Shown here one piece after another: positions 1 through 5,090 of a DNA stretch of 6,846 bases (its first letter is position 1; every line of letters begins with the position of its first letter). A program made the position numbers and the translations under genes. Under the pieces are notes generated by a model. It was given only the letters and a program-made list of their open reading frames with translations, was not told where the DNA came from and made no database searches. Source of the DNA: Methanosarcina sp. (GTDB taxonomy: Archaea; Halobacteriota; Methanosarcinia; Methanosarcinales; Methanosarcinaceae); the NCBI GenBank assembly GCA_013330315.1, contig DUIO01000235.1, positions 1 through 6,846 of the forward strand, written 5' to 3'.

Positions 1-278
1 AGAAATAAAGATTATTACGTTTGAAGGTTAGCACGAGTGAAACTGAAGGAATTAAATGGAGAATTCAGCTGTATTTAAAAAATATCTGGTTAAAGTAAAA
101 AATAAGCAAAGAATGCAAATAAACAAAAAATAAAAAAGCCAGATAATCAAAATAAAAGAAATAAAAATACAGGGATTGAAAAAGATAAAAAAGAATATAC
201 AAAATAATATATGAAAAAAATAAATATATAGAAGATGAAAAATAAAAAAGTAAGCGAATAAAGGAATACAAAAATTGT

Positions 279-312
279 TCCAGCCTGAATCACTACTTCA
301 AGCTGGATTTTT
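279..312 (+). terminator. Terminator-like hairpin followed by five T
   Basis: TCCAGC (279-284) pairs with GCTGGA (302-307), and TGAA (286-289) with TTCA (297-300). Only one C/A mismatch interrupts the stem, and the loop has 7 nt. The plus strand continues directly with five T (308-312), so the shape is that of an intrinsic terminator for plus-strand transcription entering from the left edge. On the minus strand the hairpin is followed by AACAATTTTTG, so it could also stop read-through from the TPR gene. Archaeal termination depends mainly on the U tract, so the role of the stem is uncertain. Confidence 0.45.
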
Positions 313-315
313 ATG

Positions 316-353
316 TTTTGCCGGTTGTAAGCCGGTTTCAATCTGAGGCAAAA
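316..353. other. Nested inverted repeats (CCGG stem-loop inside TTTTGCC/GGCAAAA)
   Basis: CCGGTT (321-326) can pair with AGCCGG (330-335), one G-T wobble included, around a GTA loop. Alternatively TTTTGCC (316-322) pairs with GGCAAAA (347-353). The two pairings share bases 321-322 and so cannot both form fully. The element lies 4 bp beyond the terminator-like hairpin and stands out as GC-rich in A-rich DNA. No function is evident. Confidence 0.3.
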
Positions 354-498
354 AATATAAAAAGTCTAAAAATTCAAAGAGTGGTGCCAGGATTCTGCTG
401 TGAATACACATCTTCTAACATCATTAATAGATGATTCTGAATGCCTTGATCTTTGGTTTAATTTTTTAACTATATTTTCCTGTTATATTTTTGATTAT

Positions 499-522
499 AC
501 CTGAACCTTTGATGAGTCAGGT
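499..522 (-). terminator. Possible weak hairpin after the TPR gene
   Basis: ACCTGA (499-504) and TCAGGT (517-522) form a 6-bp inverted repeat with a 12-nt loop, about 10 bp past the TPR stop codon. No clear T tract follows on the minus strand, so this is a weak terminator candidate. Termination may instead occur further downstream near 279-307. Confidence 0.22.
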
Positions 523-531
523 TAATTTAAC

Positions 532-1719
532 TTAGTCCAGAATAATCCAGGTTTCTGTCATTTTGCTTCCGATATCCGGGTCAAGCTGCATCGCTTTCAT
601 ATACTGAATTTTAGCTTCGTCAAAGCGCCTCATTTTTCTCATAAGCAGGCCGTAGCTGTAGTGGAGCGGAGGATAATAAGGATTGAGAGCGAGGGCTTTT
701 TTGTATTCTTCTTCTGCTTCCGAAAAGCGCCCGAGTTCTGCAAGAAGATTTCCATAGCTGTAGTGCCCTTCGGCACTTTCAGGGTCAAGACTTAAAGCTT
801 TTTTGTATTCCATTTCAGCTTCGTATCTTCTTCCGAAACGAGCAAGAAGGTTTGCATAGTTGGAATGGACCTTTGCATCGTTCTGGTCAAGGGCGAGGGC
901 TTCCATGTACTGTTCTTCGGCCTCCGAGACCCTGCCTTCCCTTGCAAGCAGATTTCCGTAATTGAAAAGGGTTCTCCTGTGCCTTGGGTTAAGGGAAAGA
1001 GCCTCCCTGTATTCGGCTTCGGCTTCCGAAGAGCGTCCGAGGAAAGATAGTAAAACTCCGAAATTATGGTGGAGACTAGGATCTTCAGGATCAAGCTTCA
1101 TTGCAAGTCTGTATTCTTTTTCGGCATCTCTGAACCTTCCAAGCTCAAAAAGCATGTTTGCATATCCGCCTCTGGCAGGAACATAATCCGGGTTACCGGA
1201 AAGGGCCCTCAAATAGCGGTCTTCTGCTTCTCTGAAGTACCCGTACTCAGTCAGGAGGTAGGCGTACCCGGCATTTGCTTTTACATTATCAGGCGAGGTT
1301 TCAAGCACGAATTTATATTCATTTTCTGCTTCCTCTATCTTTCCGAGCTCTAAAAGAAGTTCGGCATAAGCACACCTTACATCCGGGTTTTCAGGGTTTT
1401 CTTTCAGAATTTCAAGGTAACTTGCTTCGGCTTCGGGGGAAAAGCCCAGTACATGCGCTGCAGTGCCCAGTGCATAGCAGGATTCTTCACGGAGCTTCCC
1501 GGAGGCCTGCATCATGCAGACTTTTGCGAAAATATATTCTTCCATATGCATTTTTTGCTTTTTGCATGCACTGGAGAGGTCAAGCAGAAGTTCTGGGGGA
1601 AAAGATTTTTCTCTTGAATTTTCCATGGCGAAATCGGCTGCACAGGGTAGGTTTTTCTGTTCAGATCCGATTATCCCTATCACGTTATATACAAAGTCGT
1701 CAACTGCGTCAAAGTCCAT
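532..1719 (-). CDS. Tetratricopeptide (TPR) repeat protein, nine tandem repeats
   Basis: This 395-residue protein is probably a cytoplasmic protein-protein interaction scaffold; no signal peptide or membrane segment is visible. Residues 77-382 are nine consecutive 34-residue TPR units with no insertion between them, each carrying the pattern Y-x-x-L-L...G...EAE-x-x-Y-x-x-AL...P. The closest units are residues 247-280, 281-314 and 315-348, which share N-L-L-A and E-A-E blocks. Residues 1-76 are not recognised and may form a helical cap. The last 13 residues (from I383) lie outside the repeats. The ATG start is supported by GAGGTG at 1728-1733, 8 nt upstream. The gene stands alone with no co-directional neighbour in the window, so its partner cannot be inferred. 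The TPR assignment is firm; the specific role is unknown. Confidence 0.93.
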   Translation of the reverse strand: MDFDAVDDFVYNVIGIIGSEQKNLPCAADFAMENSREKSFPPELLLDLSSACKKQKMHMEEYIFAKVCMMQASGKLREESCYALGTAAHVLGFSPEAEASYLEILKENPENPDVRCAYAELLLELGKIEEAENEYKFVLETSPDNVKANAGYAYLLTEYGYFREAEDRYLRALSGNPDYVPARGGYANMLFELGRFRDAEKEYRLAMKLDPEDPSLHHNFGVLLSFLGRSSEAEAEYREALSLNPRHRRTLFNYGNLLAREGRVSEAEEQYMEALALDQNDAKVHSNYANLLARFGRRYEAEMEYKKALSLDPESAEGHYSYGNLLAELGRFSEAEEEYKKALALNPYYPPLHYSYGLLMRKMRRFDEAKIQYMKAMQLDPDIGSKMTETWIILD

Positions 1720-1805
1720 ATTTCCGGCACCTCAGAAGAATGGATGTTCTAAGTGGGGGGATTGTCAGTGTAACATCCGGAGTATAGTTTTACATTTAAT
1801 TGGAT

Positions 1806-1871
1806 ATATTAGTAAGTGAATATTGCGTAAGACTTTTTGACATAATATTAGTGTTTGAATAGTGCATAAGA
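1806..1871 (-). promoter_or_regulatory. Duplicated promoter-like module upstream of the TPR gene
   Basis: Two 27-bp direct copies, 1806-1832 and 1845-1871, match at 22 of 27 positions and start 39 bp apart. Both begin ATATTAGT on the plus strand and share TGAATA, TGC and TAAGA. Read on the minus strand, each copy ends in ACTAATAT, an AT-rich block that could act as a TATA element. The copies lie 87-152 bp upstream of the TPR start. They may be duplicated regulator sites or two alternative promoters; the proposal is inference. Confidence 0.38.
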
Positions 1872-2209
1872 GAGCCAGTATAATATTACAATTATCATAT
1901 AACACTCTATCCCTTTACAACGCAAAATAAAACAGTAATTGGATTGAACGACATCGTTTTCCTAAAAAAATAAATTCTGCAGGATAAAAATCAAGCAAGG
2001 GAAAGCAGAAGAATAATAAAAATAAATATTGGACTATAAAAACATAAAAAATGACACAATGAGCTAGAAGGAAAAATTGAAAATTAAATTAATAAAAATA
2101 CGAATGGAAAAGAAAAGCATATCGAATGATAGTATGGATGAGAGGTGAAAAGAATTAAAAAATTTCGAATAGGGTATAAACCGGAGGTTCAAAAATAATC
2201 TATCAGTAT

Positions 2210-2223
2210 TAAACTATAGTTTA
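2210..2223. promoter_or_regulatory. Perfect 14-bp palindrome
   Basis: TAAACTATAGTTTA is a perfect dyad. It lies in A+T-rich DNA where such palindromes arise fairly easily. It could be an operator, but no certain gene begins nearby. Confidence 0.22.
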
Positions 2224-2260
2224 TTACTTACCTTAGATTAGAGAACAAAGAACAGTTTAC

Positions 2261-2279
2261 AACCTCAAAAATTGAGGTT
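2261..2279. other. Perfect 8-bp stem-loop
   Basis: AACCTCAA (2261-2268) pairs perfectly with TTGAGGTT (2272-2279) around a 3-nt AAA loop. On the minus strand it lies about 130 bp beyond the stop of the possible small ORF at 2408-2560, so it might end that transcript. It could equally be an RNA structure on the plus strand. No U tract follows immediately on either strand. Confidence 0.33.
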
Positions 2280-2407
2280 ATTTAAAAAGAGGATATTAAA
2301 AGTCTCGGAATAATGAAAAAACCACTGAAAATTAAAGAAGATCAGAAAAATACACTGACAATTTTAGCCTTTTTTATATTTCTCGGATACGGATTGAGGA
2401 CTTCCCT

Positions 2408-2560
2408 TCAAGCCAGATACGAAACAATAAGCAGCCCTGCACCAGCTTCTATTGACGTTCCAAGAACTGACCCCATAGCCTGTGAACCCATTTGAGGGCC
2501 AGGGATAAAGCTCCCGAACAATATCTCAACCACTGCCCCAGTTTCGATTCTCGAAGGCAT
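2408..2560 (-). CDS. Possible small Gly-rich hydrophobic protein or gene remnant
   Basis: This 50-codon minus-strand ORF is not recognised as any family. It fills a GC-rich island (about 51% GC over 2401-2580, hand count) inside DNA of 20-30% GC, which suggests present or past coding selection. Its codon positions show GC of about 58, 50 and 42%, a coding-like order, and 20 of 50 codons start with G. The peptide is hydrophobic with regularly placed glycines (residues 8, 16, 21, 25, 30, 34, 40, 42) and could form one or two membrane helices. The ATG at 2558-2560 is the only upstream ATG, and the frame stays open upstream to 2681. The Shine-Dalgarno match (GGAAGG, 3 nt upstream) is poorly spaced. 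A truncated remnant is as likely as an intact gene. The opposite strand also has an open frame here (2313-2495, then a TGA and a further open stretch to 2728). Confidence 0.33.
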   Translation of the reverse strand: MPSRIETGAVVEILFGSFIPGPQMGSQAMGSVLGTSIEAGAGLLIVSYLA

Positions 2561-2578
2561 CCGCCTTCCAGAGGAACA

Positions 2579-2621
2579 CTCTTTTTGCCAGCTGCTCTTT
2601 TTGCCAGCTGCTCTTTTTGCC
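2579..2621. repeat. 16-bp tandem repeat, 2.7 copies
   Basis: CTCTTTTTGCCAGCTG occurs exactly twice (2579-2594 and 2595-2610), followed by a partial third copy (2611-2621). The unit ends in the palindrome CAGCTG. It begins right at the right edge of the GC-rich island and looks like a slippage-type duplication. Confidence 0.85.
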
Positions 2622-2687
2622 CGATTTTTACTTCCTAATCTGTATTTTTCATTTATTTTATTTTTCCTCTGGCCTTTTATTTATCCC

Positions 2688-2711
2688 GTTTCATCTGCTG
2701 TTTCATCTGCT
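2688..2711. repeat. Exact 12-bp tandem duplication
   Basis: GTTTCATCTGCT is present twice back to back (2688-2699 and 2700-2711). It belongs to the T-rich, repeat-prone stretch after the GC island. Confidence 0.8.
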
Positions 2712-2727
2712 TATTCCGTATTTGTTT

Positions 2728-2780
2728 AGTTTGTCTATTTAATCTATTTAGCCAGTTTAGTCTATTTAATTTATTTAATC
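2728..2780. repeat. Imperfect 26/27-bp tandem duplication
   Basis: The segments 2728-2753 and 2754-2780 both run AGTTT, GTCTATTTAA, TATTTA, differing by one inserted base and a few substitutions. A smaller CTATTTAAT-like periodicity lies within them. Confidence 0.65.
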
Positions 2781-3073
2781 TATATTTGTTCCGTTTTGTC
2801 GGTTTACCCGGATCTATTCAGTTTTACTCCCTACTCCAGATTTGAATCATAGATTACCAGGCAATCTGAAGTGAAAACCTGTATTTTTTAAGTGAATATC
2901 TATGTTTTTGAGTAAAATGATACTTGAAGTCAGGGTAAAAATTCTCCAGAAAGGTCTCTTTTATTATGAATCAGGTTCGGAAGAAATATTATCTAAAAAG
3001 GTCCAAAAAAACAATATATGAGAACTATACTCTCCTTATAGTCTGAAAATTTAAAATGAACCTGCTGTATCGG

Positions 3074-3141
3074 CGAAAATTTACCAACGAAATCTACCAA
3101 CGAAATCTGCCACCGACATAAATCCACCGATAAAAATTAAC
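3074..3141. repeat. Five degenerate 13-14-bp tandem units, each starting CGA
   Basis: The units begin at 3074, 3088, 3101, 3114 and 3128. The second and third are nearly identical (CGAAATCTACCAA and CGAAATCTGCCAC). The others keep the CGA start and, except for the last, a CCA-containing end. The array sits 85-152 bp upstream of fxsA and just ahead of a second array. It may be a set of regulator sites or relic slippage. Confidence 0.6.
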
Positions 3142-3150
3142 AGACACCCG

Positions 3151-3204
3151 GTAATTATTAAGTAACATATAAGTAATTATTAAGTAATTATAAGTAATTA
3201 TTAA
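3151..3204. repeat. Five 11-bp tandem units upstream of fxsA
   Basis: The unit GTAATTATTAA is exact at 3151-3161, 3173-3183 and 3194-3204. A variant, GTAACATATAA, sits at 3162-3172 and a 10-bp version at 3184-3193. The period is about one DNA helical turn, so repeated sites would face the same side of the helix. The array ends 21 bp before the fxsA start codon. Confidence 0.8.
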
Positions 3205-3208
3205 TTAC
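3194..3208 (+). promoter_or_regulatory. Possible TATA region for a leaderless fxsA transcript
   Basis: The last 11-bp unit plus its continuation gives TTATTAATTA (3199-3208), centred about 23 bp before the fxsA ATG. No Shine-Dalgarno sequence precedes that ATG. An archaeal TATA box at this distance would place the transcript start at or next to the ATG, which suggests a leaderless mRNA. This is inferred from spacing only. Confidence 0.35.
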
Positions 3209-3225
3209 TCTTAAAACTGATTGCT

Positions 3226-3630
3226 ATGTTTCTTAAACTCTTTTCCCTGTTTTTGATTATTCCCCTTGTGGAGATTTATCTCCTGGTCAGGATAGGGGGT
3301 ATAATCGGAGCTTTGAACACTGTTCTTGTTATTCTGATAACTGCAACCCTCGGAGCTTACCTGACAAAAAGCCAGGGCTTTCGGGTGCTCCGCCAGATCC
3401 AGGACGCAACAAGGCAGGGGTATATGCCAGGAAACGAACTCCTTCACGGCCTTTTTGTATTAATAGGAGGCTTTGCCCTATTGACCCCCGGCTTCCTGAC
3501 CGATGCCATAGGGTTTTCTATGCTTATCCCTCAGGTAAGGGAAGTATATGTAGGAATAGCAAAAGGGATCATAAGAAAAAAAATACAGCAAGGAAACCTT
3601 CAGATGCGAGTGTACACAGATTTCAGGTAA
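3226..3630 (+). CDS. fxsA: FxsA family membrane protein
   Basis: This 134-residue FxsA-family protein matches the usual family core. Hydrophobic segments span about residues 3-21, 26-46 and 72-102. Family hallmarks visible are P13-x-x-E16 in the first helix, G24/G28, the G43-A-Y-L then Q50-G51 stretch, G65-x-x-P68, and the P88-G-F-L-T-D93 motif followed by G96. The C-terminal tail (from K113) is basic and probably cytoplasmic. In E. coli, raised FxsA relieves exclusion of phage T7 by the F plasmid; the biochemical role is unknown, and phage relevance in an archaeon is not implied. There is no Shine-Dalgarno site before the ATG, and the 11-bp repeat array lies immediately upstream. The gene converges on lrgB, with only 11 bp between the stop codons. 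Confidence 0.9.
   Translation: MFLKLFSLFLIIPLVEIYLLVRIGGIIGALNTVLVILITATLGAYLTKSQGFRVLRQIQDATRQGYMPGNELLHGLFVLIGGFALLTPGFLTDAIGFSMLIPQVREVYVGIAKGIIRKKIQQGNLQMRVYTDFR
3576..3583 (-). terminator. U8 tract that may end the lrgAB transcript inside fxsA
   Basis: Eight A on the plus strand read as eight U in a minus-strand transcript, 58 nt beyond the lrgB stop codon. Archaeal RNA polymerase commonly terminates at U tracts. If used, the lrgAB mRNA would overlap the 3' end of fxsA in antisense. No hairpin is associated. Confidence 0.33.
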
Positions 3631-3641
3631 TTCGCAATTCA

Positions 3642-4352
3642 TCAAAATAATATCCCGAACAGGTAAAGCAAGAGCGGGGCCAGAAAAACTGTAATGAGAC
3701 CGGCAATCCCGATCGAAAGCCCGCTCATTGCGCCTTCCGTTTCTCCAAGTTCTATTGCCCGCGTTGTACCGAGAGCATGGGAAGCCGTGCCGATTGCAAC
3801 ACCGATTGCAACACTATCTTTTATGTGGAAAGAGCGGCAAATAAATGGGCCGAGCACAGCCCCTATTATCCCTGTTACCACAATTGCAGCTACCGTTATT
3901 GCAGGCAATCCACCTATCTGTTTTGAAATCTCCACTCCTATCGGGGTGGTCACAGATTTGGGAACAAGAGAATTGGTTATTACCTGGTCAAGCCCAAAAA
4001 GATTTGAGAAAATAAGAATGCTTGAAATGCCGGCAATGCAGCCTGCACTTATACCTGCAATTATGGGGAAGGCATCATTTTTTAGGAGCTGAATTTTTTT
4101 GTAAAGGGGAACAGCAAGGACTACGGTTGCAGGCCCGAGGAAGAAAGAAATATAGTCTCCTCCCAAGTTATAAGTCTCAAAATCTATCCTGAAATACAGG
4201 AGGAAGAGGATCACAAGCACCATACCCACAAGCAGGGGGTTAAAGACGGAAGAACGGGTTTTCTTATAGAAAAAGATGCCTATCTGAAAAGCAGCCATGG
4301 ATAAAAGAACCCCAAAGAGAGGTGTGCTAAGAAACTCGTTCATAAAATTCAT
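3642..4352 (-). CDS. lrgB: LrgB/CidB family membrane protein
   Basis: This 236-residue polytopic membrane protein has the length and layout of LrgB/CidB. Family blocks seen are G73-P-A-T-V-V-L-A-V-P-L-Y84, the P131-K-S-V-T-T-P137 motif, G161-x-x-G164...G168-P169, and the G188-T-A-S-H-A-L-G-T-T-R198 signature. About seven or eight hydrophobic helices are apparent. Known relatives act with LrgA in bacterial cell-lysis control and in uptake of pyruvate or related small acids, and the plant homologue PLGG1 carries glycolate/glycerate. The archaeal substrate is unknown. The gene follows lrgA after 7 nt. Its Shine-Dalgarno GAGGTG (4366-4371) overlaps the end of lrgA, 13 nt before the chosen ATG. 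An ATG three codons later is possible but lies 22 nt from that site. The two genes are almost certainly one operon. Confidence 0.93.
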   Translation of the reverse strand: MNFMNEFLSTPLFGVLLSMAAFQIGIFFYKKTRSSVFNPLLVGMVLVILFLLYFRIDFETYNLGGDYISFFLGPATVVLAVPLYKKIQLLKNDAFPIIAGISAGCIAGISSILIFSNLFGLDQVITNSLVPKSVTTPIGVEISKQIGGLPAITVAAIVVTGIIGAVLGPFICRSFHIKDSVAIGVAIGTASHALGTTRAIELGETEGAMSGLSIGIAGLITVFLAPLLLYLFGILF

Positions 4353-4359
4353 TTGCAGT

Positions 4360-4821
4360 TTAATTCACCTCTTCTACTTTTCTTTCGTTAATCTGAATTT
4401 TTTCATGTGCCTGAACTTCTTTTCTACTCCTTTTGACTTTATCTTTCTTTTCTCCGAAAAAAACCGGATTCATCGACTTTTTTCGGGTGAACCTTTTTAC
4501 AAATTCCACTGTCAGACCCGTAACGCCGAGGATAATTATTGTTGAGAGAATAGAAACCCAGAGAACCTCAGTCAATTTACCTTCAAGCACGGTAAAGCAG
4601 GTTATAAGGCTTACTCCCGCAGGAAGGAAGAAAAAAGCCAGGTTATCAAGAAGAAAATTACTCATCCGGTCTATCATTTCGAGCTTAATTATACCCGTGT
4701 ACAGGCTGATAAAAAGGATTAACATCCCCAGGATATTACCCGGAACAGGCAGCTCGAATGCCTTTTGAAGCAGCTCGCCCAGAAAGTATATGCTGAGAAT
4801 AATTGAGAATTGTTTTAGCAA
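4360..4821 (-). CDS. lrgA: LrgA/CidA family membrane protein with a long basic tail
   Basis: This is the first gene of the lrgA-lrgB operon and the partner membrane subunit. The core (residues 1-108) has four hydrophobic segments, the P25-V-P-G28...G32 motif of LrgA/CidA and the F63-F-F-L-P-A-G-V70 motif. Bacterial relatives are holin-like and oligomerise in the membrane; with LrgB some function in pyruvate uptake. The start is a TTG, chosen because AGGAGG (4833-4838) lies 11 nt upstream, no ATG or GTG occurs in frame near it, and the first internal Met (M33) would delete the first helix. Residues 109-153 form an unusual hydrophilic tail with 15 Lys or Arg in 45 positions, beyond the normal family end. 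The tail is predicted to face the cytoplasm if the positive-inside rule holds. Confidence 0.88.
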   Translation of the reverse strand: MLKQFSIILSIYFLGELLQKAFELPVPGNILGMLILFISLYTGIIKLEMIDRMSNFLLDNLAFFFLPAGVSLITCFTVLEGKLTEVLWVSILSTIIILGVTGLTVEFVKRFTRKKSMNPVFFGEKKDKVKRSRKEVQAHEKIQINERKVEEVN

Positions 4822-4832
4822 GGGCTTGTTTT

Positions 4833-4838
4833 CCTCCT
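4833..4838 (-). promoter_or_regulatory. Strong ribosome binding site that fixes the lrgA TTG start
   Basis: The minus strand reads AGGAGG here, a full Shine-Dalgarno core, 11 nt before TTG at 4819-4821. No in-frame ATG or GTG lies near it, so the site decides in favour of the TTG start. Confidence 0.65.
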
Positions 4839-4868
4839 ATTAATTGAAACTGGACTAAAGAAATCGAG

Positions 4869-4877
4869 TTATAAATA
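4869..4877 (-). promoter_or_regulatory. TATA box of the lrgAB operon
   Basis: The minus strand reads TATTTATAA, preceded by a purine-rich GGGAAGA that could serve as the TFB recognition element. Transcription would start about 25 bp downstream, near 4846-4848. That gives a leader of about 25 nt that contains the AGGAGG site. Confidence 0.5.
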
Positions 4878-4948
4878 TCTTCCCGATACTTGAAAAGTTA
4901 TTTACAGTGTACAGCCCGTTAATTAAACAGTAAATTCAACACACCGGT

Positions 4949-4972
4949 CCAGACTTTACGGCCCAGACTTTA
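4949..4972. repeat. Direct repeat CCAGACTTTA, 14 bp apart
   Basis: CCAGACTTTA occurs at 4949-4958 and 4963-4972 in the divergent lrgA/iscS region. It could be a regulator site pair or chance; nothing else supports a role. Confidence 0.4.
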
Positions 4973-5027
4973 AGAACTTAGAAGCAGCCAGAGCTTTCAG
5001 AAATTTAGACATATCAGAAAATCAGGG

Positions 5028-5054
5028 TTCCCGGAAATCTGGAGCGTCCGGGAA
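5028..5054. promoter_or_regulatory. Perfect 8-bp inverted repeat about 100 bp upstream of iscS
   Basis: TTCCCGGA (5028-5035) and TCCGGGAA (5047-5054) are exact inverted copies separated by 11 nt, a centre-to-centre spacing of 19 bp. The element could be a dimeric repressor operator for iscSU or, as RNA, a stem-loop. It is GC-rich in a more A+T-rich region, which makes chance less likely. Confidence 0.42.
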
Positions 5055-5090
5055 TTTGCAATATCAGGTACAAAATGAAGGTTTTTGAAG

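Larger units (their letters stand above)
1..531. other. A-rich non-coding region downstream of the TPR gene
   Basis: I see no supported gene here. From about 65 to 275 the plus strand is overwhelmingly A with scattered G. The long minus-strand reading frames across it encode only Phe/Tyr/Leu/Ile-rich low-complexity peptides, as expected from base composition. The first 30 bases could be the tail of a plus-strand gene (short open frames end at 24 and 30), but nothing identifies one. Between 279 and 353 there are hairpins, described separately. The rest (354-498) is featureless A+T-rich DNA. Confidence 0.6.
1720..2407. other. Long A+T-rich intergenic region upstream of the TPR gene
   Basis: No convincing gene is present. 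The region holds the TPR promoter area with a 27-bp duplication (1806-1871), a strongly A-rich stretch (about 1965-2165; 20% GC by hand count over 2041-2100), a TATA-like GTATAAACC (2174-2182), a 14-bp palindrome (2210-2223) and a perfect hairpin (2261-2279). A 60-codon plus-strand frame (2313-2495) begins here and runs into the GC-rich island. It lacks a Shine-Dalgarno site, and the half inside the island is antisense to the minus-strand ORF, so I do not call it a gene. Confidence 0.5.
2561..3225. other. T-rich, repeat-bearing intergenic region before fxsA
   Basis: No supported gene is present. From 2579 to about 2790 the plus strand is T-rich and carries three short tandem duplications. From 3074 to 3204 there are two longer arrays; all are listed separately. 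Between them, a 39-codon plus-strand frame (2902-3021) has an AAGTGA seven nt before its ATG. Its product is an unremarkable charged peptide with no recognisable family, and I treat it as unsupported. A short AGATT/AATCT inverted repeat lies at 2851-2867. Confidence 0.5.

Noticed and set aside
1..30. Possible tail of a plus-strand gene at the left edge
   Set aside because: There are only 8-10 codons in frames that end at 24 or 30, which is too little to judge.
65..341. Two minus-strand frames encoding Phe/Tyr/Leu-rich peptides
   Set aside because: They arise from the A-rich plus strand, are low complexity, overlap each other and a terminator-like hairpin, and have no good ribosome binding site.
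336..353. GTTTCAATC-like start resembling some archaeal CRISPR repeats
   Set aside because: It occurs once, with no second copy at spacer distance, so there is no array.
962..1819. Several plus-strand frames opposite the TPR gene
   Set aside because: They are antisense shadows of a clearly conserved repeat protein and match no family.
2313..2495. 60-codon plus-strand ORF with a hydrophobic segment near residues 14-28
   Set aside because: There is no Shine-Dalgarno site. The first half lies in A+T-rich DNA, and the second half is antisense to the minus-strand frame in the GC island. An in-frame TGA ends it, although the frame then stays open to 2728. A decayed plus-strand gene is not excluded.
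2902..3021. 39-codon plus-strand ORF
   Set aside because: It is short and unrecognised, with only a partial ribosome binding site, in a region with no coding-like composition.
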